A stretch of DNA of 19,465 bases from Nymphaea colorata (taxonomy: Eukaryota; Streptophyta; Magnoliopsida; Nymphaeales; Nymphaeaceae): NCBI RefSeq assembly GCF_008831285.2, contig NW_022205096.1, forward strand, positions 1-19,465, read 5' to 3'. A program made the position numbers and the translations under genes. The notes below the pieces were generated by a model. That model saw only the letters and a program-made list of their open reading frames with translations. It was not told where the DNA came from and did not search any database. Positions 1 through 10,243 of this stretch are shown here, one piece after another (within the stretch, counting starts at the first letter, position 1; the number at the start of each line of letters is the position of its first letter).

Positions 1-47
1 CCAGGATGGTCTGCCCATGCCTATTTATAATTTCAAATTCAGAATTC

Positions 48-84
48 GAAGAGTCTCCAATTGTAGAATCCTAGGAGACTCTTC
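48..84. repeat. Perfect 11-bp inverted repeat
   Basis: The left arm 'gaagagtctcc' (48-58) and right arm 'ggagactcttc' (74-84) are exact reverse complements separated by 15 nt. The right arm lies inside the first copy of the 67-bp direct repeat, so part of it recurs in the later copies. The left arm occurs only once. As RNA it would form an 11-bp stem with a 15-nt loop. No U-run follows, so it is not a terminator-like element. It may be a binding-site dyad or the remnant of an element end. Confidence 0.8.
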
Positions 85-227
85 ACATAGTACAATGATA
101 TTAAATACCTCAACACATTCTACAAGAACGTAGAATCCTAAGAGACTCTTCACATATTACAATGACATTAACTACCTCAACACATTCTACAAGAACGTAG
201 AATCCTAAGAGACTTCACATATTACAA
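63..227. repeat. 67-bp direct repeat, about 2.5 copies
   Basis: Copies begin with 'gtagaatcct' at 63, 130 and 197, an exact 67-bp spacing. Copies 1 and 2 are full length and differ at a few positions (for example ctagg versus ctaag, and catagtac versus catattac). Copy 3 matches only for about 31 bp, to 'attacaa' near 227, and has lost two bases in the 'gagactcttcac' segment. The repeat is unrelated in sequence to the satellite that follows. It is a small local duplication of the kind seen in LTRs and promoters, with no assignable function. Confidence 0.85.
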
Positions 228-266
228 GGACTTTGAGAATTGTGAGAATGTGCTGGATTTTAACAG

Positions 267-324
267 ATGCTACCCTTGCACGAGATCATAAATTGCGTTG
301 GGAGGAAGAGAGAGAGAGAGTCCT
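267..324 (+). other. Possible short exon-like segment
   Basis: The segment is preceded by an acceptor-like 'ggattttaacag' ending at 266 and followed by a perfect donor hexamer 'gtaagt' at 325-330. It opens with ATG at 267 and stays open for 28 codons, reading through the donor into a TGA at 351-353. The 58-bp length, single acceptor-donor pair and lack of any recognised protein make this weak. If real, the satellite would lie in an intron starting at 325. Chance occurrence is equally credible. Confidence 0.13.
307..320. repeat. (AG)7 microsatellite
   Basis: This is an uninterrupted AG dinucleotide run of seven units, just upstream of the donor-like 'gtaagt' and about 30 bp before satellite homology begins. 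GA/CT runs are common in plant 5' UTRs and promoters, but here the tract only marks the flank. Confidence 0.9.
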
Positions 325-348
325 GTAAGTTTGATTATTTAATCAACA

Positions 349-520
349 ATTGAAGATATCATATGGAAATTTGGATCAGAGGTATCATTCGACACCGACA
401 AGGTGTTCAACTCGGATTTAAAATCTCGGTTTGAGTCAGAAGTCTAATCTGATCCGGCTCAAGTGTTGGATTTTGGTTTGGGATCAATGATTTGAATAAG
501 ACGCTTAACTTGATTTATGT
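349..520. repeat. Chimeric truncated half-monomer at array edge
   Basis: Homology to the unit starts near 'gaagatatcatatgg' (352). It follows the module zone of an A half through 'gggatcaatgatttg' and 'acgcttaac', then switches at about 509-515 to the last bases of a B half ('gatttatgtctatgatc'). The shared 'tgatt' at the join suggests a deletion between an A and a B copy. The fragment is more diverged than any internal copy (for example 'gaggtatcattcgacaccgac' where others have a 'gaggtctgacctgaccc' type). This is expected for an array terminus that escapes homogenisation. Confidence 0.85.
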
Positions 521-1934
521 CTATGATCATGATCAACAATCCACTTTTCATCATCATGTGGGCGATCTCCTAAGCATCTCAATAAACAAGTTGAAAGGTC
601 AAAGGTAATGAAAATGATCTTTGCCCCAATGAGAAGGATTTTAATTTTCCATGTACAATTATTAAAATGAAATATTCAACACAAAATCTTTGATTGGGTA
701 GCATCAAAGATAGTTTTCCAACATTGAAATATCCAATCCATGATTCTAATATTTATATCCATCTTCTTGGTAAAGGAATCCAAAAAATCATTGAAGATCA
801 CAAACTGTTCATAAAGTATACATCACTTTTCAAAAATAGTCCACAATCAACTTCTCGAATCGTCAATTTACTTGATGAGAAAGAATATAATACAAATGAT
901 AGAAGATAACATATGGGAAATTAGGATCAGAGGTCTGACCTGACCCGGACAAGGTGTTGCACTCGGATTTAAAATCTCGGTTTGAATCAGAAGTCTAATC
1001 CGATTCTGCTTGAGTGTTGGGTTTTGGTTTGGGATCAATGACTTGAATAAGACGCATAACCTGATTCATATTGATTCATATCTTGAGTCTGGACCAAAGG
1101 TCGTATCTATCTGCCTTTATGTGTTGGATTTGGATTTTGCAACAAGAGTGGAGATCACAAGTCTAATAGATAAGATTTCAATGTTGTACTTGGATTTGCA
1201 TTTAAGTGTACGATCGGGATCTACGATCCACTTTTCGACAACATGTAGGTGATCTCCTAAACATTCCAAAACAAGTTGAAGGACAAGAGTAATGATAATG
1301 ATCTTTGTCCAATGGATAAAGATTTCAAATTTCCATGTACAATTATAACGTACGAAATATTCAATACAAAATCTTGGAATGGGCGACATCGAAGATAATT
1401 TTCCATGGTTGGAATATCCCAATCTTTGATTCAAACATTCATATCACTCTTCTTGAAAACATTGTCCAAAGAATAGTTGAATATCATCCATTGTTCATAT
1501 AGTATACATCTCTTTTCTAACATCGTCCACAATCAACATCCCGAACCGCCAATCATACATCCAACATTTATTGGATGAGAAAGAATATCATACCAACGAT
1601 ACACAACGTCATATTGGGAATTTGGATCAGAGGTCTGATCTGATCCTGATAAGCTGTTGAACTCGATATAAAATGTCGATTTGAATCAGAGGTCTAATAT
1701 GATCCTCTTAGGTGTTGGATTTTGATTTGGGACTTATGATTTGGATTAGAGAATATGATTTAATTAAGATGTTGAATTTGGACCAGGGGTCTCATCTGAT
1801 CCGGTATAGATGTTGTAATTCAGAGTCCGAACCAGAGGTCTGATCCGTCCGGCTTTAGGTGTTTGCAAGTAGAGTCTAGATCACAGGTCTAATATGATCC
1901 TATTTTGATGTTGTACTTGCGTTTTGATTTATGT
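521..1934. repeat. Dimer unit 1 (A 521-1220, B 1221-1934)
   Basis: This is the longest unit, 1414 bp, and the most diverged complete one. The A half lacks about 13 bp near 868 ('cgtcaatttacttgatgag', where the others have an extra 'catacgtccaaca'-type stretch). It also carries a unique segment near 1060-1120 with a doubled 'attgattcatat' and 'ccaaaggtcgtatctatctg'. The B half is of the long type, with markers 'catcgaagat', 'aagaatagttg' and 'catcgtcc'. Both the extra and the missing stretches fit an edge-proximal copy that may preserve an older form of the unit. Confidence 0.95.
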
Positions 1935-3334
1935 CTATGATCATGATCAACAATCCACTTTTCATCATCATGTGGGCGATCTCCTAAGCATCCCAATAAA
2001 CAAGTTGAAAGGTCAAAGGTAATGAAAATGATCTTTGCCCCAATGAGAAGGATTTTAGTTTTCCATGTACGATTATTACATATGAAATATTCAACACAAA
2101 ATCTTTGATTGGGTAGCATCAAAGATAGTTTTCCAACATTGAAATATCCCAATCCATGATTCTAATATTTATATCCATCTTCTTGGCAAAGGAATCCAAA
2201 AAATCATTGAAGATCACAAACTGTTCATAAAGTATACATCAATTTTTCAAAAATAGTCCACAATCAACTTCTCGAATCGTCAATCATACGTCCAACATTT
2301 ACTCGATGAGAAAGAATACAATACAAATGATACAAGATGCCATATGGGAATTAGGATCAGAGGTCTGACCTGACCCGGACAAGGTGTTGCACTCGGATTT
2401 AAAATCTCGGTTTGAATCAAAGTCTGATCCGATTCGGCTTGAGTGTTGGGTTTTGGTTTGGGATCAATGACTTGAATAAAACGCTTAACCTGATTCATAT
2501 CTGATTGGACTGTGTCGATGTGTTGGATTTGGATTTTGCAACAAGAGTGTAGATCACAAGTCTAACGTGATCATATTCAAGTGTTGTACTTGGATTTGCA
2601 TTTAAGTGTAGGATCGGGATCTACGATCCACTTTTCGACATCATGTGGGTGATCTCCTAAACATCCCAGTAAACAAGTTGAAGGACAAGAGTAATGATAA
2701 TGATCTTTGTCCAATGGATAAAGATTTCAAATTTCCATGTACAATTATAACGTACGAAATATTCAATACAAAATCTTGGAATGGGCGACATCGAAGATAA
2801 TTTTCCATGGTTGGAATATCCCAATCTTTGATTCAAACATTCATATCACTCTTCTTGAAAACATTGTCCAAAGAATAGTTGAATATCATCCATTGTTCAT
2901 ATAGTATACATCTCTTTTCTAACATCGTCCACAATCAACATCCCGAACCGCCAATCATACATCCAACATTTATTGGATGAGAAAGAATATCATACCAACG
3001 ATACACAACGTCATATTGGGAATTTGGATCAGAGGTCTGATCTGATCCTGATAAGCTGTTGAACTCGGATATAAAATGTCGATTTGAATCAGAGTCTAAT
3101 CTGATCCGTCTTAGGTGTTGGATTTTGATTTGGGACTTATGATTTGATTAGAGAATGAGTATGATTAATTAAGATGTGAATTTGGACCAGGGGTCTCATT
3201 GATCCGATATAGATGTTGTAATTCAGAGTCCGAACCAGAGGTCTGATCCATCCGCTTTAGGTGTTTGCAAGTAGAGTCTAGATCACAGGTCTAATATGAT
3301 CCTATTTGATGTTGTACTGCGTTTTGATTTATGT
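1935..3334. repeat. Dimer unit 2 (A 1935-2630, B 2631-3334)
   Basis: This unit is 1400 bp. Its A half keeps part of the longer segment seen only in unit 1: 'gtcgatgtgttggatttgg' stands where later units have the shorter 'gtgttcgatttgg'. It is therefore intermediate between the edge and the homogenised interior. It shares 'tacatcaattttt' with unit 11. The B half is of the long type with 'cgaagat', 'aagaatag' and 'catcgtcc', as in unit 1. Several one-base losses occur near 3110-3320. Confidence 0.95.
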
Positions 3335-4668
3335 CTATGATCATGATCAACAATCCACTTTTCATCATCATGTGGGCGATCTCCTAAGCATCCCAATAAA
3401 CAAGTTGAAAGGTCAAAGGTAATGAAAATGATCTTTGCCCCAATGAGAAGGATTTTAGTTTTCCATGTACAATATTACATATGAAATATTCAACACAAAA
3501 TCTTTGATTGGGTAGCATCAAAGATAGTTTTCCAACATTGAAATATCCCAATCCATGATTCTAATATTTATATCCATCTTCTTGGCAAAGGAATCCAAAA
3601 ATCATTGAAGATCACAAACTGTTCATAAAGTATACATCACTTTTTCAAAAATAGTCCACAATCACTTCTCGAATCGTCAATCATACGTCCAACATTTACT
3701 CGATGAGAAAGAATACAATACAAATGATACAAGATGCCATATGGGAATTAGGATCAGAGGTCTGACCTGACCCGGACAAGGTGTTGCACTCGGATTTAAA
3801 TCTCGGTTTGAATCAAAAGTCTAATCCGATTCGGCTTGAGTGTTGGGTTTTGGTTTGGGATCAATGACTTGAATAAAACGCTTAACCTGATTCATATCTT
3901 GAGTCTGGACTGTGTTCGATTTGGATTTTGCAACAAGAGTGTAGATCACAAGTCTAACGTGATCATATTCAAGTGTTGTACTTGGATTTGCATTTAAGTA
4001 TAGGATCGGATCTACGATCCACTTTTCGACATCATGTGGGTTGATCTCCTAAACATCCCATAACAGTTGAGAGGACAAGAGTAATGATAATGATCTTTGT
4101 CCAATGGATAAAGATTTCAAATTTCCATGTACAATTATAACGTAGAAATATTCAATACAAAATCTTGGAATGGGCGACATCAAAGATAATTTTCCATGGT
4201 TGGAATATCCCAATCTTTGATTCAACATTCAGATCACTCTTCTTGAAAACATTGTCCAAAGACTAGTTTGAATATCATCCATTGTTCATATAGTATACAT
4301 CTCTTTTTCTAACATCGCCCACAATCAACATCCCGAACCGCCAATCATACATCCAACGTTTATTGGAAGAGAAAGAATATCATACCAACGATACACAACG
4401 TCATATTGGGAATTTGGATCAGAGGTCTAATCTGATCCGTCTTAGGTGTTGGATTTTGATTTGGGACTTATGATTTGGATTAGAGAATGAGTATGATTAA
4501 TTAAGATGTTGAATTTGGACCAGGGATCTCATCTGATCCGGATAGATGTTGTAATTCAGAGTCCGAACCAGAGGTCTGATCCGTCCGCTTTAGGTGTTTG
4601 CAAGTAGAGTCTAGATCACAGGTCTAATATGATCCTATTTTGATGTTGTACTTGCGTTTTGATTTAGT
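3335..4668. repeat. Dimer unit 3 (A 3335-4011, B 4012-4668), short B
   Basis: This unit is 1334 bp. It is the first with the 60-bp module deletion in B: at 4421 'agaggtctaatctgatcc' follows 'ggatc' directly. Linked B markers are 'catcaaagat', 'aagactag' and 'catcgccc'. Private variants 'cagatcactc', 'caacgtttattgg' and 'agggatctcatctg' are shared only with the B half of unit 8. The A half ends with 'aagtataggatcgg'. Confidence 0.95.
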
Positions 4669-6061
4669 CTATGATCATGATCAACAATCCACTTTCATCA
4701 TCATGTGGGCGATCTCCTAAGCATCCCAATAAACAAGTTGAAAGGTCAAAGGTAATGAAAATGATCTTTGCCCCAATGAGAAGGATTTTAGTTTTCCATG
4801 TACAATTATTACATATGAAATATTCAACACAAAATCTTTGATTGGGTAGCATCAAAGATAGTTTTCCAACATTGAAATATCCCAATCCATGATTATAATA
4901 TTATATCCATCTTCTGGCAAAGGAATCCAAAAAATCATTGAAGATCACAAACTGTTCATAAAGTATACATCACTTTTTCAAAAATAGTCCACAATCAACT
5001 TCTCGAATCGTCAATCATACGTCCAACATTACTCGATGAGAAAGAATACAATACAAATGATACAAGATGCCATATGGAATTAGGATCAGAGGTCTGACCT
5101 GACCCGGACAAGGTGTTGCACTCGGATTTAAAATCTCGGTTTGAATCAAAAGTCTGATCGATTCGGCTTGAGTGTTGGGTTTGGTTTGGGACCAATGACT
5201 TGAATAAAACGCTTAACCTGATTCATATCTTGAGTCTGGACTGTGTTCGATTTGGATTTTGCAACAAGAGTGTAGATCACAAGTCTAACGTGATCATATT
5301 CAATGTTGTACTTGGATTTGCATTTAAGTGTAGGATCGGGATCTACGATCCACTTTCCGACATCATGTGGGTGATCTCCTAAACATCCCAATAAACAAGT
5401 TGAAAGGACAAGAGTAATGATAATGATCTTTGTCCAATGGATAAAGATTTCAATTTCCATGTACAATTATAACGTATGAAATATTCAATACAAAATCTTG
5501 GAATGGCGACATCGAAGATAATATTCCATGGTTGGAATATCCCAATCTTTGATTCAAACATTCATATCACTCTTCTTGAAAACATTGTCCAAAGACTAGT
5601 TGAATATCATCCATTGTTCATATAGTATACATCTCTTTTCTAACATCGCCCACAATCAACATCCCTAACCGCCAATCATACATCCAACATTTATTGATGA
5701 GAAAGAATATCATACCAACGATACACAACGTCATATTGGAATTTGGATCAGAGGTCTGATCTGATCCTGATAAGCTGTTGAACTCGGATATAAAATGTCG
5801 ATTTGAATCAGAGGTCTAATCTGATCCGTCTTAGGTGTTGGATTTTGATTTGGGACTTATGATTTGGATTAGAGAATGAGTATGATTTAATTAAGATGTT
5901 GAATTTGGACCAGGGGCCTCATCTTATCCGGTATAGATGTTGTAATTCAGAGTCCGAACCAGAGGTCTGATCCGTCCGCTTTAGGTGTTTGCAAGTAGAA
6001 GTCTAGATCACAGGTCTAATATGATCCTATTTTGATGTTGTACTTGCGTTTTGATTTATGT
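4669..6061. repeat. Dimer unit 4 (A 4669-5342, B 5343-6061)
   Basis: This unit is 1393 bp. Its B half is full length but has a distinct haplotype: 'gataatattccatgg', 'aagactag', 'catccctaaccgcc' and 'ggggcctcatcttatccgg'. All of these recur only in unit 9. The A half shares 'ccatgattataata' with unit 9. The unit combines the 'actag' marker of short-B copies with the intact 60-bp module, so it may represent the parent of the short type or a recombinant. Confidence 0.95.
5750..6061. repeat. Short degenerate modules in a B half (unit 4 example)
   Basis: Modules starting at 'agaggtct' or its equivalent fall at 5750, 5810, 5871 ('agagaatg'), 5912 ('aggggcct'), 5961 and 6010, so spacings are 60, 61, 41, 49 and 49 bp. 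Each reads roughly as 'atcagaggtctgatctgatcc', a short linker, then '(a)g(g)tgttg' and a T/G-rich tail. The same architecture ends every B half. It explains the 60-bp deletion as loss of one module between 11-bp direct repeats 'atcagaggtct'. Confidence 0.85.
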
Positions 6062-6064
6062 CTA

Positions 6065-6076
6065 TGATCATGATCA
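6065..6076. repeat. 12-bp perfect palindrome at A-half start (unit 5 example)
   Basis: 'tgatcatgatca' is its own reverse complement. It begins 2-4 bp into every A half I read and is unchanged in the units examined. It lies directly before 'acaatccactttt'. It could be a protein-binding dyad, or simply a GATC-rich remnant of the modules. Confidence 0.8.
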
Positions 6077-6104
6077 ACAATCCACTTTTCATCATTATGT
6101 GGGC

Positions 6105-6139
6105 GATCTCCTAAGCATCTCAATAAACAAGTTGAAAGG
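6105..6139. repeat. Block most conserved between A and B halves (unit 5 A copy)
   Basis: A 35-bp stretch running from 'gatctcctaa' to 'caagttgaaagg' is nearly identical in A and B halves, while surrounding core sequence has diverged substantially. The B counterpart in unit 5 is at 6770-6804. Apart from the A/B difference 'ctaagc' versus 'ctaaac' and a c/t variant just after it, changes are few. Such a block is a candidate site for a sequence-specific DNA-binding protein, or a hotspot of A-B gene conversion. Confidence 0.6.
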
Positions 6140-6479
6140 TCAAAGGTAATGAAAATGATCTTTGCCCCAATGAGAAGGATTTTAGTTTTCCATGTACAAT
6201 TATTACATATGAAATATTCAACACAAAATCTTTGATTGGGTAGCATCAAAGATAGTTTTCCAACATTGAAATATCCCAATCCATGATTCTAATATTTATA
6301 TCCATCTTCTGGCAAAGGAATCCAAAAAATCATTGAAGATCACAAACTGTTCATAAAGTATACATCACTTTTTCAAAATAGTCCACAATCAACTTCTCGA
6401 ATCGTCAATCATACGTCCAACATTACTCGATGAGAAAGAATACAATACAAATGATACAAGATGCCATATGGGAATTAGG

Positions 6480-6739
6480 ATCAGAGGTCTGACCTGACCC
6501 GGACAAGGTGTTGCACTCGGATTTAAAATCTCGGTTTGAATCAAAAGTCTGATACGATTCGGCTTGAGTGTTGGGTTTGGTTTGGGACCAATGACTTGAA
6601 TAAAACGCTTAACCTGATTCATATCTTGAGTCTGGACTGTGTTCGATTTGGATTTCGCAACAAGAGTGTAGATCACAAGTCTAACGTGATCATATTCAAG
6701 TGTTGTACTTGGATTTGCATTTAAGTGTAGGATCGGGAT
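6480..6739. repeat. Short degenerate modules in an A half (unit 5 example)
   Basis: The A half ends with the same module type: 'atcagaggtctgacctgaccc', then 'atcaaaagtctgatacgattc' about 60 bp later, a weaker copy around 'accaatgacttgaataaaac', and 'atcacaagtctaacgtgatc' near the end. Each strong copy is followed by a 'gtgttg'-type string. Spacing and order parallel the B half but sequence has drifted, so the modules predate the A/B split. Confidence 0.75.
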
Positions 6740-6748
6740 CTACGATCC
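6730..6748. repeat. 6-bp inverted repeat at B-half start (unit 5 example)
   Basis: 'ggatcg' (6730-6735) and 'cgatcc' (6743-6748) are exact reverse complements around a 7-nt spacer. They sit at the same place in B as the palindrome sits in A, just before the 'ccactttt' core start. Units 8 and 12 have damaged arms, so it is not strictly invariant. Confidence 0.75.
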
Positions 6749-7457
6749 ACTTTTCGACATCATGTGGGTGATCTCCTAAACATCCCAATAAACAAGTTGA
6801 AAGGACAAGAGTAATGATAATGATCTTTGTCCAATGGATAAAGATTTCAAATTTCCATGTACAATTATAACGTACGAAATATTCAATACAAAATCTTGGA
6901 ATGGGCGACATCGAATATAATTTTCCATGGTTGGAATATCCCAATCTTTGATTCAAACATTCATATCACTCTTCTTGAAAACATTGTCCAAAGAATAGTT
7001 GAATATCATCCATTGTTCATATAGTATACATCTCTTTTTTAACATCGTCCACAATCAACATCCCGAACCGCCAATCATACATCCAACATTTATTGGATGA
7101 GAAAGAATATCATACCAACGATACACAACGTCATATTGGAATTTGGATAAGAGGTCTGATCTGATCCTGATAGCTGTTGAACTCGGATATAAAATGTCGA
7201 TTTGAATCAGAGGTCTAATCTGATCCGTCTTAGGTGTTGGATTTTGATTTGGACTTATGATTTGGATTAGAAATGAGTATGATTTAATTAAGATGTTGAA
7301 TTTGGACCAGGGGTCTCATCTGATCCGGTATAGATGTTGTAATTCAGAGTCCGAACCAGAGGTCTGATCCGTCCGGCTTTAGTGTTTGCAAGTAGAGTCT
7401 AGATCACAGGTCTAATATGATCCTATTTTGATGTTGTACTTGCGTTTTGATTTATGT

Positions 7458-8859
7458 CTATGATCATGATCAACAATCCACTTTTCATCATCATGTGGGC
7501 GATCTCCTAAGCATCCCAATAAACAAGTTGAAAGGTCAAAGGTAATGAAAATGATCTTTGCCCCAATGAGAAGGATTTTAGTTTTCCATGTACAATTATT
7601 ACATATGAAATATTCAACACAAAATCTTTGATTGGGTAGCATCAAAGATAGTTTTCCAACATTGAAATATCCAATCCATGATTCTAATATTTATATCCAT
7701 CTTCTTGGCAAAGGAATCCAAAAAATCATTGAAGATCACAAACTGTTCATAAAGTATACATCACTTTTTCAAAAATAGTCCACAATCAACTTCTCGAATC
7801 GTCAATCATACGTCCAACATTTACTCGATGAGAAAGAATACAATACAAATGATACAAGATGCCATATGGGAATTAGGATCAGAGGTCTGACCTGACCCGG
7901 ACAAGTGTTGCACTCGGATTTAAAATCTCGGTTTGAATCAAAAGTCTAATCCGATTCGGCTTGAGTGTTGGGTTTTGGTTTGGGATCAATGACTTGAATA
8001 AAACGCTTAACCTGATTCATATCTTGAGTCTGGACTGTGTTCGATTTGGATTTTGCAACAAGAGTGTAGATCACAAGTCTAACGTGATCATATTCAAGTG
8101 TTGTACTTGGATTTGCATTTAAGTGTAGGATCGGGATCTACGATCCACTTTTCGACATCATGTGGGTGATCTCCTAAACATCCCAGTAAACAAGTTGAGA
8201 GGACAAGAGTAATGATAATGATCTTTGTCCAATGGATAAAGATTTCAAATTTCCATGTACAATTATAACGTACGAAATATTCAATACAAAATCTTGGAAT
8301 GGGCGACATCGAATATAATTTTCCATGGTTGGAATATCCCAATCTTTGATTCAAACATTCATATCACTCTTCTTGAAAACATTGTCCAAAGAATAGTTGA
8401 ATATCATCCATTGTTCATATAGTATACATCTCTGTTTTTAACATCGTCCACAATCAACATCCCGAACCGCCAATCATACATCCAACATTTATTGGATGAG
8501 AAAGAATATCATACCAACGATACACAACGTCATATTGGGAATTTGGATCAGAGGTCTGATCTGATCCTGATAGCTGTTGAACTCGGATATAAAATGTCGA
8601 TTTGAATCAGAGTCTAATCTGATCCGTCTTAGGTGTTGGATTTTGATTTGGGACTTATGATTTGGATTAGAGAATGAGTATGATTTAATTAAGATGTTGA
8701 ATTTGGACCAGGGTCTCATCTGATCCGGTATTGATGTTGTAATTCAGAGTCCGAACCAGAGGTCTGATCCGTCCGGCTTTAGGTGTTTGCAAGTAGAAGT
8801 CTAGATCACAGGTCTAATATGATCCTATTTTGATGTTGTACTTGCGTTTTGATTTATGT
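7458..8859. repeat. Dimer unit 6 (A 7458-8137, B 8138-8859)
   Basis: This unit is 1402 bp, one of the cleanest copies and a good reference. The B half is long, with 'cccagtaaacaagttgagagg', 'catcgaatataat', 'aagaatag' and 'ctctgtttttaacatcgtcc'. This combination matches unit 11 and, less exactly, unit 7. 'gatagctgttg' replaces the 'gataagctgttg' of other long copies. Confidence 0.96.
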
Positions 8860-10243
8860 CTATGATCATGATCAACAATCCACTTTTCATCATCATGTGG
8901 GCGATCTCCTAAGCATCCCAATAAACAAGTTGAAAGGTCAAAGGTAATGAAAATGATCTTGCCCCAATGAGAAGGATTTTAGTTTTCCATGTACAATTAT
9001 TACATATGAAATATTCAACACAAAATCTTTGATTGGGTAGCATCAAAGATAGTTTTCCAACATTGAAATATCCCAATCCATGATTCTAATATTTATATCC
9101 ATCTTCTTGGCAAAGGAATCCAAAAAATCATTGAAGATCACAAACTGTTCATAAAGTATACATCACTTTTTCAAAAATAGTCCACAATCAACTTCTCGAA
9201 TCGTCAATCATACGTCCAACATTTACTCGATGAGAAAGAATACAATACAAATGATACAAGATGCCATATGGGAATTAGGATCAGAGGTCTGACCTGACCC
9301 GGACAAGGTGTTGCACTCGGATTTAAAATCTCGGTTTGAATCAAAAGTCTAATCCGATTCGGCTTGAGTGTTGGGTTTTGGTTTGGGATCAATGACTTGA
9401 ATAAAACGCTTAACCTGATTCATATCTTGAGTCTGGACTGTGTTCGATTTGGATTTGCAACAAGATGTAGATCACAAGTCTAACGTGATCATATTCAAGT
9501 GTTGTACTTGGATTTGCATTTAAGTGTAGGATCGGGATCTACGATCCACTTTCGACATCATGTGGTGATCTCCTAAACATCCCATAAACAAGTTGAGAGA
9601 CAAGAGTAATGATAATGATCTTTGTCCAATGGATAAAGATTTCAAATTTCCATGTACAATTATAACGTACGAAATATTCAATACAAAATCTTGGAATGGG
9701 CGACATCGAATATAATTTTCCATGGTTGGAATATCCCAATCTTTGATTCAAACATTCATATCACTCTTCTTGAAAACATGTCCAAAGAATAGTTGAATAT
9801 CATCCATTGTTCATATAGTATACATCTCTGTTTTAACATCGCCACAATCAACATCCCGAACCGCCAATCATACATCCAACATTTATTGGATGAGAAAGAA
9901 TATCATACCAACGATACACAACGTCATATTGGGAATTTGGATCAGAGGTCTGATCTGATCCTGATGCTGTGAACTCGGATATAAAATGTGATTGATCAGA
10001 GTCTAATCTGATCCGTCTTAGGTGTTGGATTTGATTTGGGACTTATGATTGGATTAGAAAATGAGTATGATTTAATTAAGATGTTGAATTTGGACCAGGG
10101 TCTCATCTGATCCGGTATAGATGTTGTAATTCAGAGTCCGAACCAGAGGTCTGATCCGTCCGCTTTAGGTGTTTGCAAGTAGAAGTCTAGATCACAGGTC
10201 TAATATGATCCTATTTTGATGTTGTACTTGCGTTTGATTATGT
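8860..10243. repeat. Dimer unit 7 (A 8860-9538, B 9539-10243)
   Basis: This unit is 1384 bp. Its A half is near consensus. From about 9450 onward one-base losses become frequent ('caagatgtagatc', 'catgtggtgatc', 'cccataaacaag', 'gatgctgtgaactcgg', 'aaaatgtgattgatc'). The B half is otherwise of the long 'cgaatataat' type, as in unit 6. The indel burst looks more like poor consensus than biology, because nearly all of these changes delete a base from a short run or drop a single nucleotide. Confidence 0.93.

Larger units (their letters stand above)
1..348. other. Unique left flank of the satellite array
   Basis: This is the only part of the window with no similarity to the repeat unit. It is AT-rich and has no long open frame. 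It contains a TATA-like string 'ctatttataa' at 21-30, an 11-bp inverted repeat, a 67-bp direct repeat, a short segment with splice-like borders near 267-324, and an (AG)7 tract. Nothing identifies a gene or a named transposon. The local direct and inverted repeats resemble what is found in long terminal repeats or promoter-proximal DNA, but I see no paired terminal repeat, primer-binding site or polypurine tract to support an element. Treat it as non-coding or intronic flank of unknown origin. Confidence 0.7.
6062..7457. repeat. Dimer unit 5 (A 6062-6739, B 6740-7457)
   Basis: This unit is 1396 bp. Its A half carries 'catcattatgtgg', 'gcatctcaataaac', 'gtctgatacgattc' and 'ggatttcgcaac'. The first and last of these occur only here and in unit 10. 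The B half is long with the 'catcgaatataat' marker, shared with units 6, 7 and 11, and so unlike unit 10. The similarity to unit 10 therefore stops near the A-B junction. Confidence 0.95.

Noticed and set aside
21-30. TATA box 'ctatttataa' as a promoter
   Set aside because: Such strings are common by chance in AT-rich DNA. No convincing transcript or start context follows, so it is only mentioned with the flank.
694-909. Plus-strand open frame of 71 codons in unit 1
   Set aside because: It begins at a TTG, lies wholly within the repeat, and is not kept in the other copies. It is a by-product of AT-rich repeat sequence.
1889-2152. Recurring minus-strand open frame of about 75-87 codons in A halves, with a similar frame in B halves (for example 6696-6956)
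   Set aside because: The A and B frames give similar peptides (shared 'STCLLGCLGD'), which first suggests a conserved protein. By my rough codon count, however, A-versus-B changes are about 24 amino-acid altering against about 6 silent, so there is no protein-level constraint. The long versions start at TTG rather than ATG, and indels break the frame in several units.
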